Made by a program: the position numbers and the translations under genes
The notes under the pieces: generated by a model
Seen by the model: only the letters and a program-made list of their open reading frames with translations
The model's database searches: none
What the model was told of the DNA's origin: nothing
Part shown: positions 51,371 to 63,934 of the stretch, piece by piece
Numbering within the stretch: position 1 is the stretch's first letter
How the letters are laid out: each line of letters opens with the position of its first letter
NCBI RefSeq assembly: GCF_020181655.1
Contig: NZ_CP084032.1
Coordinates: forward strand, 4,774,001 to 4,838,000
From: Pectobacterium colocasium
GTDB lineage: Bacteria; Pseudomonadota; Gammaproteobacteria; Enterobacterales; Enterobacteriaceae
DNA: 64,000 bases
Reading direction: 5' to 3'

Positions 51371-52006
51371 GTGACCCAGCAATATAACTACCACATGACG
51401 CGTTTTATCATCAGCGCCCCGGATATTCGCCATCTGGCAACAGATAGCGGTATTGAAGTGGCCTTTGCTGGGCGCTCTAACGCCGGAAAATCCAGCGCGC
51501 TGAACACGCTGACCAACCAGAAGAACCTGGCACGAACCAGTAAAACGCCAGGTCGTACCCAGTTGATCAACCTGTTCGAGGTGACCGACGGCGTGCGTTT
51601 GGTCGATCTCCCCGGCTATGGCTACGCCGAAGTGCCCGAGCAAATGAAGATCAAATGGCAACGTGCGCTCGGTGAATACCTGCAAAAGCGTAACAGCCTG
51701 AAGGGACTTGTGGTGCTAATGGATATTCGCCATCCGCTGAAAGATCTTGATCAGCAAATGATTCAGTGGGCAGTCGATGTCGAGCTTCCAGTCTTAGTGC
51801 TGCTGACCAAAGCCGATAAGCTGGCTTCAGGCGCACGTAAGGCACAGTTGAATACGGTTCGCGAGGCTGTCTTGCCATTTATGGGTGATATTCAGGTCGA
51901 AGCGTTTTCGTCACTGAAAAAACTCGGCGTCGATAAACTACGGCAGAAATTGGATAACTGGTTCAGTACGCTGGAACACGCTGAAGAAGAACAAGAAGCA
52001 GAATAA
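51371..52006 (+). CDS. yihA: Ribosome-biogenesis GTPase YihA (EngB/YsxC)
   Basis: A 211-residue GTPase needed for 50S subunit assembly. G1 is [11 protein letters not shown]2 lies in [13 protein letters not shown]3 is [11 protein letters not shown] and G4 is TKADK; SSLKK is the G5-like block. The start is GTG at 51371 ([12 protein letters not shown]), matching the E. coli N-terminus and length. The tail is acidic ([10 protein letters not shown]). Confidence 0.96.
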   Translation: MTQQYNYHMTRFIISAPDIRHLATDSGIEVAFAGRSNAGKSSALNTLTNQKNLARTSKTPGRTQLINLFEVTDGVRLVDLPGYGYAEVPEQMKIKWQRALGEYLQKRNSLKGLVVLMDIRHPLKDLDQQMIQWAVDVELPVLVLLTKADKLASGARKAQLNTVREAVLPFMGDIQVEAFSSLKKLGVDKLRQKLDNWFSTLEHAEEEQEAE

Positions 52007-52184
52007 TCCTTTCGCGTGGTGCAGAGCATCCTCACTCGCATCACGCCCCACTTTCCCGTAATGCTCCCCCACCAGAGACGCTCTTTTCACCCTCGAAACC
52101 GTGCTGACACCGAGCTACCCAGCACGTAGCTACCAGTGTGTTAAGTGGTAAAAATGTTTTGAGGGTAAAACCCGGATAAGCCCC

Positions 52185-52292
52185 ATAAAAAACGCCCCGC
52201 TCAAAACTGAGCGGGGCGGCTAATATTCAGCCAAATCCGATTACGTGAAGTAAAAGGTCTGAAAGATAGAACATCTTACCTCTGTACCCTAC
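52185..52292 (-). ncRNA. spf: Spot 42 small RNA
   Basis: The minus strand begins GTAGGGTACAGAGGTAAGAT and runs through the conserved TTTCAGACCTTTTACTTCAC and GGATTTGGCTGAATATT. It ends in the terminator CGCCCCGCTCA-N4-TGAGCGGGGCG with T6. The first half is close to identical to E. coli Spot 42; the terminator stem differs in its top. It is an Hfq-dependent sRNA that represses carbon-metabolism mRNAs and is itself repressed by CRP-cAMP. Position between polA and yihA is as in E. coli. Confidence 0.96.
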
Positions 52293-52436
52293 GTCTTTAA
52301 CTCTACCCTATTTTTTCACGGGAACAAAGGATTTTTTGTTGTTTACTTTCATAGAAAATGGTTATCGATTACACAAAGTTAAACCAGGTCACACAATACT
52401 GTTATTTAATTACAGAAATAGCGCGAGAATCAGCCA

Positions 52437-55226
52437 TTAATGTGCTTCATCCCAGTTCATGCCCGTACCGATATCAACCTGTAACGGGACATTCAGTTGC
52501 ATACAACCTTCCATTAATGCTTTGATTTTACTGATTGATTCTTCAATAACCGAATCGTGGATCTCGAAAACCAGCTCATCGTGAACCTGCATGATCATCT
52601 TCACCTGCGGCGCATCTTTCTGTAGCCAGTCGTCAATCGCGATCATCGCTTTCTTAATAATATCAGCAGCAGTGCCCTGCATCGGGGCGTTAATCGCCGC
52701 ACGCTCCGCACCTTTACGCGCCATCGCATTGCGAGAATGGATATCAGGCAGGTAGAGGCGGCGACCATCCAATGTAGACACATAGCCATGTTCCGCGGCC
52801 TGTTGGCGCGTTCGCTCCATGTAATCCTGCACACCGGGGTAACGCTCAAAATACAGGTTCATGTATTTCTGCGATTCGCTACGGGGAATATTCAACTGAC
52901 GCGACAGACCAAACGCGCTCATACCGTAGATCAGACCAAAGTTGATCGCTTTCGCACTGCGACGCTGTTCTGATGTCACCTTATCCAGCGCAGTACCAAA
53001 CACTTCTGACGCCGTTGCCCGATGGATATCCAGCCCGTTCGCGAATGCGTTCAACAGCCCTTTATCACCCGATAGGTGCGCCATGATACGCAGTTCGATT
53101 TGGGAATAGTCCGCCGCCACAATGCTGTAGCCCTTCGGCGCGATAAATGCCTGACGAATACGGCGCCCTTCATCATTACGCACCGGGATATTTTGCAGGT
53201 TCGGATCGCTGGAAGACAAACGCCCGGTCGCAGTAACAGCCTGATGATAGGACGTATGTACGCGCTTCGTCGCCGGATTGATCATCAGCGGTAGCTTATC
53301 GGTGTAAGTAGATTTCAGCTTGGCCAACCCACGATATTCCAGGATCAGCTTCGGCAGAGGGTAATCCAGCGCCAGCTCAGCCAGCACTTCCTCATTGGTT
53401 GACGGTGCGCCTTTTGGCGTTTTCTTCAGAATTGGCAGCTTTTGCTTTTCATACAGAATGCCCTGTAGCTGCTTGGTCGATGAGAGATTGAACTCTTCGC
53501 CCGCCAGCTCATACGCTTGTGTTTCCAGCTCCGCCAAACGGATTGTCAGCTCTTTTGAGTGCTCCGCCAGAATTGCGGGATCGATCAGCACGCCAGTACG
53601 TTCGATGCGGGATAAAACTGGCACCAGCGGCATATCGATAGTCTGGAAGACCTGACACAGGTCTGCATGCGGCTGAAGTTTCCCCCACAGTTTCTGGTGC
53701 AGATGCAGCGTGACGTCCGCATCCTCGGCCGCATAAGGCCCAGCCTGTTCCAGTGCGATCTGATTAAACGTCAGCTGATTTTTCCCCTTACCCGCGATCT
53801 CTTCAAAGGTAATGGTTTTGTGGTTCAGATAACGTTCGGCCAGGCTATCCATATCGTGGCGACCGGCCACGCTGTCGAGTACGTAGGATTCCAACATGGT
53901 ATCAAACGCGATACCGCGTAAATCGATGCCGTACCGCTGCATCATGCCTTTATCAAATTTGAGATTCTGACCAACCTTAAGCAGCTTCTCATCTTCCAAC
54001 AGTGGTTTGAACAAAGCCAAAACCTTGTCGCGATCCAGCTGTTCTGGTGCATCCAGATAATCATGCGCCAACGGCAAATAAGCCGCTTCACCCGGTTTAA
54101 TCGCAAATGATAGACCTATCAGGTTAGCAGTAAGCGTATCCAGCCCGTCGGTTTCCGTATCAAAAGCGAAAACGTCAGCCTGTTTTAAACGCTCAACCCA
54201 ATCGAGCAGCGTTTTCTCATCAAGAATCGTGACATAACCGTCGGCAGAAAGCGCAGGAGCATCCCCCTCTTCAGCAGCCTGCTCGACCACAGCCTTGCTC
54301 ACAGCCTGAACTGGCTGGCTACTTTTTTTACCTTCCAGCCAGGTGCCAGATTCAACATCTGATAACCAGCGTTTGAATTCATAACGGGAAAAAAGACGAT
54401 GCAGTTCATCCACGTCCGGTTCATTAACGGTAAGCTGCTCGCTGCTGAGATCCAGCTCAACATCCGTTTTAATAGTGGCAAGCTGATAAGAGAGGTAGGC
54501 CACATCTTTATGCTGTTCCAGCTTCGGCGCCATGGTTTTCGCACCACGGAAAGAAAGCTCGGCAATTTTATCCAGATTGGCATACAGCGCATCCAACCCA
54601 CCGAGACCTTGCAATAGCGCCTGCGCCGTTTTTTCACCCACGCCGGGTACGCCAGGAATGTTATCCGATGCATCTCCCATCAGCGCTAGGAAATCGATAA
54701 TCAACTCAGGGGGAATACCATATTTATCACACACTTCTTGCGGGCCCAGAATCGTGTTATTCATGGTATTAATGAGCGTCACGCTTGGCGTCACCAACTG
54801 TGCCATATCTTTATCGCCGGTACTAATCAGCACCGACTTACCCGCTTTTTCCGCCTGAACGGCGAGCGTGCCAATCACATCGTCCGCTTCTACGCCGGAA
54901 ACGGCCAAAAGCGGCAGTCCCATCGCTTTCACCATACTATGCAAAGGTTCTATCTGTTCGCGTAGATCCTCTGGCATCGGTGGTCGGTGAGCCTTATAGT
55001 TTTCGAACAGTTCATCGCGAAACGTTTTTCCTTTCGCATCAAAAACAACGGCAACATGGCTGGGCTGATATTGCAGCAGCAAACTGCGTAGCATATTCAG
55101 TACGCCATACATTGCACCGGTTGCTTCTCCCGCGCTGTTTGTTAGCGGTGGAAAAGCGTGATAAGCACGATACAAATAGGATGAACCGTCTACCAGTATT
55201 AAAGGGTTTTCTGCAATCTGAGCCAT
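52437..55226 (-). CDS. polA: DNA polymerase I
   Basis: A 929-residue repair and Okazaki-processing polymerase. The 5'-3' exonuclease domain (about 1-320) has [17 protein letters not shown] and [12 protein letters not shown]. The 3'-5' proofreading domain has an intact acidic pair in [11 protein letters not shown]. Polymerase motifs are [15 protein letters not shown] (A), [16 protein letters not shown] (B) and [10 protein letters not shown] (C). The length is typical for enterobacteria. It is followed on the same strand by Spot 42. Confidence 0.98.
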   Translation of the reverse strand: MAQIAENPLILVDGSSYLYRAYHAFPPLTNSAGEATGAMYGVLNMLRSLLLQYQPSHVAVVFDAKGKTFRDELFENYKAHRPPMPEDLREQIEPLHSMVKAMGLPLLAVSGVEADDVIGTLAVQAEKAGKSVLISTGDKDMAQLVTPSVTLINTMNNTILGPQEVCDKYGIPPELIIDFLALMGDASDNIPGVPGVGEKTAQALLQGLGGLDALYANLDKIAELSFRGAKTMAPKLEQHKDVAYLSYQLATIKTDVELDLSSEQLTVNEPDVDELHRLFSRYEFKRWLSDVESGTWLEGKKSSQPVQAVSKAVVEQAAEEGDAPALSADGYVTILDEKTLLDWVERLKQADVFAFDTETDGLDTLTANLIGLSFAIKPGEAAYLPLAHDYLDAPEQLDRDKVLALFKPLLEDEKLLKVGQNLKFDKGMMQRYGIDLRGIAFDTMLESYVLDSVAGRHDMDSLAERYLNHKTITFEEIAGKGKNQLTFNQIALEQAGPYAAEDADVTLHLHQKLWGKLQPHADLCQVFQTIDMPLVPVLSRIERTGVLIDPAILAEHSKELTIRLAELETQAYELAGEEFNLSSTKQLQGILYEKQKLPILKKTPKGAPSTNEEVLAELALDYPLPKLILEYRGLAKLKSTYTDKLPLMINPATKRVHTSYHQAVTATGRLSSSDPNLQNIPVRNDEGRRIRQAFIAPKGYSIVAADYSQIELRIMAHLSGDKGLLNAFANGLDIHRATASEVFGTALDKVTSEQRRSAKAINFGLIYGMSAFGLSRQLNIPRSESQKYMNLYFERYPGVQDYMERTRQQAAEHGYVSTLDGRRLYLPDIHSRNAMARKGAERAAINAPMQGTAADIIKKAMIAIDDWLQKDAPQVKMIMQVHDELVFEIHDSVIEESISKIKALMEGCMQLNVPLQVDIGTGMNWDEAH

Positions 55227-55602
55227 AGCCTGCCGTGATCGTTGTTGTCTGTCATGGCGCTAAGCATGCCATAGGTCAGGGAAAGAGACGATCCTTAACG
55301 TAAGATATTGGCTGATTTTGCATGGATCCTCGCAAGATCTTTCTGTGGATAACTTTGTGAATAGTTTTATCCCGTTAATTATTAATCTCTTCTGTTATCT
55401 TACGAATTTTTTTTATATTCATTAATTTCATACATTTATAATATAAACTGTTTATTTTTGAGACATGATAAACCGTCATCCAATTTGTGGATATAAATAA
55501 ACAGATAAATAGCCATTGTAGGTTAGGGTGATATAAAGATAAGAAGGTGAACAGCGAAAAGGTATACAGTCATGCGGGTAAACCGCATGACTTATTAAAT
55601 AA
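55227..55602. other. AT-rich gap between polA and dsbA
   Basis: 376 bases of AT-rich sequence with no credible gene. E. coli has yihF and yihG here; both are missing. The left part should hold the polA promoter and the right part ends in the dsbA hairpin. Confidence 0.6.
55569..55591 (-). terminator. Hairpin after dsbA
   Basis: GTCATGCGG / CCGCATGAC stem with a 5-nt loop, 12 bases after the dsbA stop; a modest T-tract follows on the minus strand. Confidence 0.6.
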
Positions 55603-56226
55603 TTACTTTTTAGTAAGGAGGAAATTCACAACGTCAGCGTACTGTTTGGCATAATTATCCATTGAACTGGTATCAAGGCCATCGCTTTTTATCATGTATT
55701 TGCCGTTCACGAACACAGCCGGAACACCTCGCAGTTGCAAATCGGCAGCCGCTTTTTCCTGTTGTGCAACCAGAGATTTCACCACAAAACTATTCAATGC
55801 ACTGTCGTAGTCTTCCGCTTTTACACCCGCAGCGACAAAAACCTGACGAATGTCTTGAGGTTGTTTCACCGTCTGAGTTTTTTGGACAGCATCAAACATC
55901 AGTGTGGAGACTTTGTCTTCTACTCCCAAGGCAATTGCCACCGCCCAAGCCTGAGTCAAGTCCTTACCTAATGGCCCCAGAAAATCGACATGGTACTTTG
56001 TTAATTTAGCATCAGTCGGAAGGGATTTCTGAATAGCATCAGGAATATGGTAAACCTGAGAGAACTGGTAACAATGTGGACAATAGAATGAGAAGAACTC
56101 CAACACCTGAGGGGATTGAGTAGCAGGTTTATCCAGCGTAACATACTGCTTACCATCAGAAAAATCAGCAGCAGACGCACTAAACGCAAACACAATGCCA
56201 GCCAGCACAAGCCATAATTTCTTCAT
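55603..56226 (-). CDS. dsbA: Periplasmic thiol:disulfide oxidoreductase DsbA
   Basis: A 207-residue oxidase that introduces disulfides into exported proteins. The signal peptide [19 protein letters not shown] ends before ADFSDGKQ. The thioredoxin active site is [12 protein letters not shown] (CPHC). The cis-proline loop is [12 protein letters not shown]. It follows srkA by 24 bases on the same strand, so the pair is likely an operon as in E. coli, where Cpx controls it. Confidence 0.97.
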   Translation of the reverse strand: MKKLWLVLAGIVFAFSASAADFSDGKQYVTLDKPATQSPQVLEFFSFYCPHCYQFSQVYHIPDAIQKSLPTDAKLTKYHVDFLGPLGKDLTQAWAVAIALGVEDKVSTLMFDAVQKTQTVKQPQDIRQVFVAAGVKAEDYDSALNSFVVKSLVAQQEKAAADLQLRGVPAVFVNGKYMIKSDGLDTSSMDNYAKQYADVVNFLLTKK

Positions 56227-56250
56227 AAATTTAACTCTCTCCATTTAATT

Positions 56251-57237
56251 TCAGTACATTGGCATTAGCTGCAGAGGAGGTTCCTGTAACAGCTGAGTTT
56301 GCCCAATAAATATTGCCGTTTGCTTCAACCAAAAATCAGCATCCGTCATCCAGGGGAAATTTTTCGGAAAAGCTGGGTCTTCCCAGCGACGAGCCACCCA
56401 AGCTAAATAATAAATCTGTCGCATCGCACGAAGCGGTTCGATCAGTGCGAGCTCTTTCTCCTGAAACTCCGCAAATTCGCTATAGGCCTCTAACAAAATA
56501 TCCAGTTGAATACGTTGTTCACGTCGGTCACCGTGCAACAACATCCATAAATCCTGTATTGCCGGGCCATTGCGGGCATCATCCAAATCTACAAATAGCG
56601 GGCCATCACGCCACAAAATATTGCCAGGGTGACAATCTCCATGCAAACGCAGTGGCCGCCAGTCGCTGTGCCAATAAGTTTCAACTGTATCAATCAGTTG
56701 ACGGGTTGCCTGTAAAAAATCATGTCGATGTATTTGCGGTATTAACGGACATGTTTCCAACAACCGATAAGGCTCATGCAGATATTCATTTACCCCAATC
56801 GTCGGACGCTCGGCGAATAACGCTTTCTGCCCCGTTTGGTGAATCCGGCCAAGAAAACGACCGACCCACTCTAGCTGATCTTCATTATCCATTTCATACT
56901 GCCGCCCCCCCACACTGGGGAATACGGCAAAATGAAAGCCTTCATAGACATTCAGTGTCTGTCCATTAAGCAAAACGGGCGCGACAACAGGGACTTCATC
57001 TTCTGCCAACTGCTGGGCAAAAATATGCTCTTCCTGAATCTGTGCCGTGATCCACCGTTCCGGGCGATAAAATTTCACCACAAAGCGTTTACGATCTTCA
57101 TCCGTAAACTGATACACCCGATTTTCATAGCTGTTTAGCGCCGTCAGGCCGGAATCAACGCGCAGCCCAACGTTCAGCAAGGCATCCATGATCAGCTCAG
57201 GGAACAGCGTCTGGAAATTAAAGACTGAACTATTCAT
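56251..57237 (-). CDS. srkA: Stress-response kinase A (YihE/RdoA)
   Basis: A 328-residue serine/threonine kinase of the choline-kinase-like fold. NSYENRVYQFTDEDRKRFVVKFYRPERW forms the nucleotide-binding lobe. LHGDCHPGNILWRDGP is the catalytic loop and FVDLDDARNGPAIQDLW the metal-binding motif. E. coli SrkA counters toxin-induced death after stress. The ATG at 57237 matches the E. coli N-terminus (MNSSVFNFQTLFPE). It is upstream of and coupled to dsbA. Confidence 0.95.
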   Translation of the reverse strand: MNSSVFNFQTLFPELIMDALLNVGLRVDSGLTALNSYENRVYQFTDEDRKRFVVKFYRPERWITAQIQEEHIFAQQLAEDEVPVVAPVLLNGQTLNVYEGFHFAVFPSVGGRQYEMDNEDQLEWVGRFLGRIHQTGQKALFAERPTIGVNEYLHEPYRLLETCPLIPQIHRHDFLQATRQLIDTVETYWHSDWRPLRLHGDCHPGNILWRDGPLFVDLDDARNGPAIQDLWMLLHGDRREQRIQLDILLEAYSEFAEFQEKELALIEPLRAMRQIYYLAWVARRWEDPAFPKNFPWMTDADFWLKQTAIFIGQTQLLQEPPLQLMPMY

Positions 57238-57315
57238 CGCGGCCACAATAGGTCAGAGACGACGTAAAACATATGCGTGCAATAGTTAGCATCATGAACG
57301 TGTTATTCCTTTCCA

Positions 57316-57585
57316 CTAGTCTTTAATAACTCCCCGGGCACGAAGCAAAGCGGTCTTGAAGTCCTCTTCATAGTCTTTCTTCAAACCGGGAATGACTTGT
57401 TCTTTATCTGCATCACGCATTTTTAGATGGTAAATAAGGATATCATCAGTCAGTTCATTTAACTGCCCCTCGAACCCCGCCTCCTGTGCAAGGTTTTGTA
57501 AAAATTGCACAAGATTTAAATCGGGTTCTTTTTGCCAGGCTGAGTGCAGCAGTTCAATCAACTCATTAACGCGATGACATTTCAT
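57316..57585 (-). CDS. yihD: YihD, DUF1040 protein
   Basis: An 89-residue soluble protein of unknown function, [30 protein letters not shown]...[21 protein letters not shown] end, the same length as E. coli YihD. The ATG has AAGGAG at normal spacing. It probably starts the yihD-srkA-dsbA transcript. Confidence 0.93.
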   Translation of the reverse strand: MKCHRVNELIELLHSAWQKEPDLNLVQFLQNLAQEAGFEGQLNELTDDILIYHLKMRDADKEQVIPGLKKDYEEDFKTALLRARGVIKD

Positions 57586-57992
57586 TTTTTTCTCCTTAAA
57601 AACGATTTGTACTCAATAAATTTCAATATGCAGTAAGTTACCTAAGAGATATTGAGCATATACCCTAAATAATTCGAGTTTCAGGACAAAACGTTAGCGT
57701 TTTGAACAACGCTATGCGTTGACCCGCTAGGGCGAGGCTCATTTATGAGTCTCGTAATGCGGCAAGCGAGGGAATCCCGATGAGCTTACACTGGTAAGTG
57801 ATTCGGGTGACCGAACGCGGCCAACGCACATGCAACTTGAAGTATGACGGGTATATAGTGATAAAAATAACAGCCTTGCGTACATGAGGAAAGAACTTGG
57901 TCTTCTACAAAAGTTTTCAGAGAATAGTGCAGGGTTATCCCTCAGAAACCTTCAGAACAGAGGAAAGTGGGCATAGATAATTGGGAAGTAAA
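57586..57992. other. yihD-mobA intergenic region with MITE
   Basis: About 400 bases, half of them a MITE-like repeat. The rest should carry the two divergent promoters. Confidence 0.6.
57659..57855 (+). repeat. 197-bp MITE-like enterobacterial repeat
   Basis: Inverted ends TATACCC ... GGGTATA extend inward with partial match (ATTCGAGTTTCA against ACTTCAAGTTGCA). Inside are AACGTTAGCGTT, GGGCGAGGCTCA-TTTA-TGAGTCTCG and CCGATGAGCTTACACTGGTAAGTGATTCGGG hairpins. The ending CATGCAACTTGAAGTATGACGGGTATA-type sequence is a repeat I recognise from Yersinia, Serratia and Pectobacterium intergenic regions. Confidence 0.82.
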
Positions 57993-58571
57993 ATGATTAC
58001 AGGGGTTATTCTCGCAGGCGGACGGGCAACGCGTATGGGCGGACACGATAAGGGTCTGGTAGCACTGAACGGTAAGCCGCTATATCTACACGTTCTATCT
58101 CGGCTTAGAGCGCAGGTCGATGAGGTTATTATCAGTGCCAACCGCAATCAGGCTGTGTATGCGCAAAGTGGATGCCGCATTATTAGCGATGCTGATACGC
58201 GTTTTTTAGGCCCGCTGGCGGGCATTCTAAGTGGACTACATGCCGCCACGTCTGAATGGGTGGTGTTCGTCCCCTGCGATGTCCCTGCCTTCCCCCTCGA
58301 TCTGGTGCATCGCTTGTGGCAAAAACGGGGGGAAGAAAATGCGGCTTATGCCACTGACGGAGAGCGTCCACATCCCACATTACTCTTAATTAATAAAAAT
58401 CTTATTGAACCACTAGAGACCTATCTACATCTCGGAAATCGTAAGCTGATGCTATTTATGGAACAGGTTGGAGCAAAAGCCGTTTCATTTAACGAACAGC
58501 CTGAAGCGTTTCACAATCTGAACTCACCTGAAGATTTATCTAATTGGGAGGATCAACGCAGTGGGTTCTAA
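57993..58571 (+). CDS. mobA: Molybdenum cofactor guanylyltransferase MobA
   Basis: A 192-residue enzyme that adds GMP to molybdopterin, making the guanine-dinucleotide form of the cofactor. The nucleotide-binding start is VILAGGRATRMGGHDKGL (LAGG..RMG..K). ISDADTRFLGPLAGIL and FVPCDVPAFP (metal-binding) follow, then ERPHPTLLL. The ATG at 57993 has a nearby GGGAAG; a TTG 12 bases earlier is less likely. mobB overlaps its end by 11 bases. Confidence 0.95.
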   Translation: MITGVILAGGRATRMGGHDKGLVALNGKPLYLHVLSRLRAQVDEVIISANRNQAVYAQSGCRIISDADTRFLGPLAGILSGLHAATSEWVVFVPCDVPAFPLDLVHRLWQKRGEENAAYATDGERPHPTLLLINKNLIEPLETYLHLGNRKLMLFMEQVGAKAVSFNEQPEAFHNLNSPEDLSNWEDQRSGF

Positions 58572-59100
58572 TCATCTCCCTTTACTCGCTGTCGCCGCTT
58601 ATAGCGGTACAGGTAAAACAACGTTACTTAAATACGTCATTCCTCTGCTGATGAATCATGGTGTTAGAGTCGGGTTAATTAAACATACGCACCACCAAAT
58701 GGACATTGATACACCAGGCAAAGACAGCTATGAATTGCGTAAAGCTGGCGCGGCGCAAACCATCGTTGCCAGCAATCAAAGGTGGGCATTAATGACGGAG
58801 ACCCCAGAGCAGGAAGAGCCAAATATTTACAATCTGGTAGAGAAAATGGATGCCTCGACTCTCGACCTAGTGCTGGTTGAGGGCTTTAAACATGAAAAGA
58901 TCGCTAAAATAGCCCTATTTCGCCAATCGTTGGGCAGAGAATTAAGTGATTTGATCGATGAATATGTTATCGCTATTGCGGCAGATACCGAGATACGCAC
59001 CATACTTCCGGTGCTTGATATCAATCAGCCTGAGCAAGTTGCTGATTTTATTCACCAATGGCTTAAAAATGGTTCATCGCGCTTAAGCGTGAACCAATAG
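58561..59100 (+). CDS. mobB: Molybdopterin-guanine biosynthesis adaptor MobB, 3' end altered by an IS
   Basis: A 179-residue GTP-binding partner of MobA. The Walker A is AAYSGTGKTTL, followed by LIKHTHHQMDIDTPGKDSYELRKAGA and LVLVEGFKHE. The start is GTG at 58561. An ISL3-family element entered the last codons: the original gene would have ended ...HQWLKNNRL, and its stop now lies at 60397-60399 beyond the IS. The present protein ends ...HQWLKNGSSRLSVNQ with nine residues from the IS end. The core fold is untouched, so the protein is probably still active. Confidence 0.93.
   Translation: MGSNHLPLLAVAAYSGTGKTTLLKYVIPLLMNHGVRVGLIKHTHHQMDIDTPGKDSYELRKAGAAQTIVASNQRWALMTETPEQEEPNIYNLVEKMDASTLDLVLVEGFKHEKIAKIALFRQSLGRELSDLIDEYVIAIAADTEIRTILPVLDINQPEQVADFIHQWLKNGSSRLSVNQ
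59063..59070 (+). repeat. Target-site duplication, left copy (ISL3)
   Basis: TTAAAAAT directly before the left IS end; identical to 60380-60387. Confidence 0.93.
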
Positions 59101-60379
59101 AAAACGGCGGTAAAAGTGGTTAGTTTTGTATTCGCCAAAACACTAACCGACCACTCAACCGCCGTCTGCCATGAATGCTAACCTCTCTTCCCTTTTCTGG
59201 GAAGGCTTTACCGTTGACTCCTTTTCCCATTCCTCATCTGATGCGCTGCTTATTACGCTTCGCCCAGACCCCCGTTTTGCACCCCAGTGCCGCCGATGTG
59301 GCCGAAGAGACTGTGCCGTTCATGATGTCTCTGTACGTCAGGTTCGTGAGCGGGATTTGCTGCACTGGCGCGTCACCCTTCTGGTTCCTGTTCGTCGTCT
59401 TCGCTGCGCCTGCTGCGGTGTTGCCACCGAACGTATCTCCTGGTTGCCTGAGAGGCAGCGTTACACCTCTACATTATCCGTCTGGGTTGAGTCTCTTAGC
59501 CGTCTACTCCCCGTGAAGCACGTAGCACAGCTGACAGGCCTGCACTGGCACACCATCAAGAATATCGACCTCCGCCGTTTGCGTCGGGAATTGCAGGAGC
59601 CAGAGCGACATACACTTCGCCGCCTGATAATGGATGAGTTCGCCCTGTTTAAAGGTCATCGCTATGCCACTGTGGTCGTGGACGCTGATACGCAGCAGGT
59701 GCTGTGGGTCGGGGAAGGTCGCAGCCGCGCGGCCTTCCGCCCGTTCTTCACCTGGCTGGGACCGGAAGGCTGCGCGGCTATCGAGTCTGTCGCAATGGAC
59801 ATGAACACGGCGCTGGACCTTGAAGTCAGGGAGCAATGCCCACAGGCGGAAGTGGTCTATGACTTGTTCCACGTGGTGGCGAAGTTCGGTCGCGAGGTCA
59901 TCGACAGGGTGCGGGTTGACCAGGCGAATCAGCTACGTGACAACGCGAAAGCCCGGAAGGTTATCAAGCGCAGCCGCTGGCTGTTGCTGCGTAACGCTGA
60001 AAATCTGCCAGCAGGTCATGATGTAAAGCTGGCAGAGTTGCTGGAGGCCAACCAGCCGCTGAACACCGTGTACGTGATGAAAACTGCGCTGAAAGAGCTG
60101 TGGTATGCGCCGGATAAGGAGGTGGCCCGGCATCGCTGGGATGAATGGTACAGGCAGTCTCAGGAGAGCGATATAAAAGCGCTGCAGCAGTTCGCAGATA
60201 AGCTCAAGGGCTACGTGAGCGGGATAATCGCCAGTGCTGAACATCGTCTGAATACGAGTGTGCTGGAGGGGATGAATAACAAAATCAAGGTACTAAAGCG
60301 AATGGCTTATGGATACCGGGATAACGACTACTTCTTCCTGAAAATTAAAGCAGCGTTCCCCGGTAAAGCGCGATGAACC
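59071..60379 (+). mobile_element. ISL3-family insertion sequence (1309 bp)
   Basis: The ends share the perfect 14-bp inverted repeat GGTTCATCGCGCTT (59071-59084 and the inverse at 60366-60379). Identical 8-bp copies of TTAAAAAT flank it, the usual size for this family. It carries one intact transposase gene. Downstream of the left end, 59102-59161 forms a large imperfect hairpin (ACGGCGGT...ACCGCCGT) before the transposase start. The clean duplication indicates a recent insertion. Confidence 0.95.
59171..60376 (+). CDS. ISL3-family transposase
   Basis: A 401-residue transposase. The N-terminal zinc-binding part has CRRCGRRDC and CACCGV, followed by a helix-turn-helix (VKHVAQLTGLHWHTIKNID). 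The DDE core has RRLIMDEFALFKGHRY, SVAMDMNTALDLEV and the catalytic glutamate in NTSVLEGMNNKIKVLKRMAYGYRD. The stop lies only 3 bases before the right IS end. The frame is complete, so the element could be active. Confidence 0.95.
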   Translation: MNANLSSLFWEGFTVDSFSHSSSDALLITLRPDPRFAPQCRRCGRRDCAVHDVSVRQVRERDLLHWRVTLLVPVRRLRCACCGVATERISWLPERQRYTSTLSVWVESLSRLLPVKHVAQLTGLHWHTIKNIDLRRLRRELQEPERHTLRRLIMDEFALFKGHRYATVVVDADTQQVLWVGEGRSRAAFRPFFTWLGPEGCAAIESVAMDMNTALDLEVREQCPQAEVVYDLFHVVAKFGREVIDRVRVDQANQLRDNAKARKVIKRSRWLLLRNAENLPAGHDVKLAELLEANQPLNTVYVMKTALKELWYAPDKEVARHRWDEWYRQSQESDIKALQQFADKLKGYVSGIIASAEHRLNTSVLEGMNNKIKVLKRMAYGYRDNDYFFLKIKAAFPGKAR

Positions 60380-60387
60380 TTAAAAAT
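60380..60387 (+). repeat. Target-site duplication, right copy (ISL3)
   Basis: TTAAAAAT directly after the right IS end. Confidence 0.93.
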
Positions 60388-60481
60388 AACCGTCTGTAGT
60401 TCGGAGTAGGTCGCCGTTTACACTAAGCCATTCAGTAATCGGCTGATAGCGGCGATCTTTCACCACAGTATAGAGATTCAT
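60380..60481 (-). CDS. Possible 33-residue peptide opposite the mobB end
   Basis: MNLYTVVKDRRYQPITEWL... with AGGAAG eight bases before the ATG. Its stop falls in the target duplication of the IS, so the insertion left it intact. Before the insertion it converged with and overlapped the end of mobB. No family is recognised; it may be chance. Confidence 0.25.
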   Translation of the reverse strand: MNLYTVVKDRRYQPITEWLSVNGDLLRTTDGYF

Positions 60482-60526
60482 GATGGGTCTTCCTGACGGT
60501 GTTGTCTTCTCCAAAACGCAGAAAGC

Positions 60527-60556
60527 AAAAAGCCCCTGTCTTTCGACAGGGGGCTT
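60527..60556 (-). terminator. rRNA operon terminator
   Basis: On the minus strand, AAGCCCCCTGTC-GAAA-GACAGGGGCTTTTT, a strong stem with a GAAA loop and T-run, just after 5S rRNA. Confidence 0.93.
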
Positions 60557-60566
60557 CCACTATTTG

Positions 60567-60686
60567 ATGCCTGGCAGTTCCCTACTCTCACATGGGGAAG
60601 CCCCACACTACCATCGGCGCTACGGCGTTTCACTTCTGAGTTCGGCATGGGGTCAGGTGGGACCACCGCGCTATCGCCGCCAGGCA
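60567..60686 (-). rRNA. rrf: 5S ribosomal RNA
   Basis: 120 nt on the minus strand, starting TGCCTGGCGGCGATAGCGCG and ending AACTGCCAGGCAT; close to E. coli 5S throughout. Confidence 0.98.
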
Positions 60687-60819
60687 AATTCTGTTTCATT
60701 CCAACCGTCGCACTTCAGTCGCTTTCGCTTCTCTCTGCACAACCATCAGAACCAATCTTCGAACAAGCTGAGTATTGTTTTTTATGAGTCATCATCACTC
60801 AAAACACCTTCGGTGTTGT

Positions 60820-63725
<2,906 letters not shown>

Positions 63726-63934
63726 TCACAACCCGAAGGTGTCTTTGATAAATCAAAGTCATCATCGTGCTGTGATTATTTGAGAGACTCATTGACAGAC
63801 TGATGCACCATTTACACCCGAAGGCATCAATGTATGTTCAGCTGTCATGTTTCAATTTTCAGCTTGTTCCAGATTGTTAAAGAGCAAAATACTTCGCAGC
63901 ATACTGTTTCCAATACGCTCTGAAGTCTTTTTAA
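63726..63934 (-). other. tRNA-Ala to 23S spacer
   Basis: About 210 bases of spacer, containing precursor-stem sequence for 23S processing. No gene. Confidence 0.7.
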
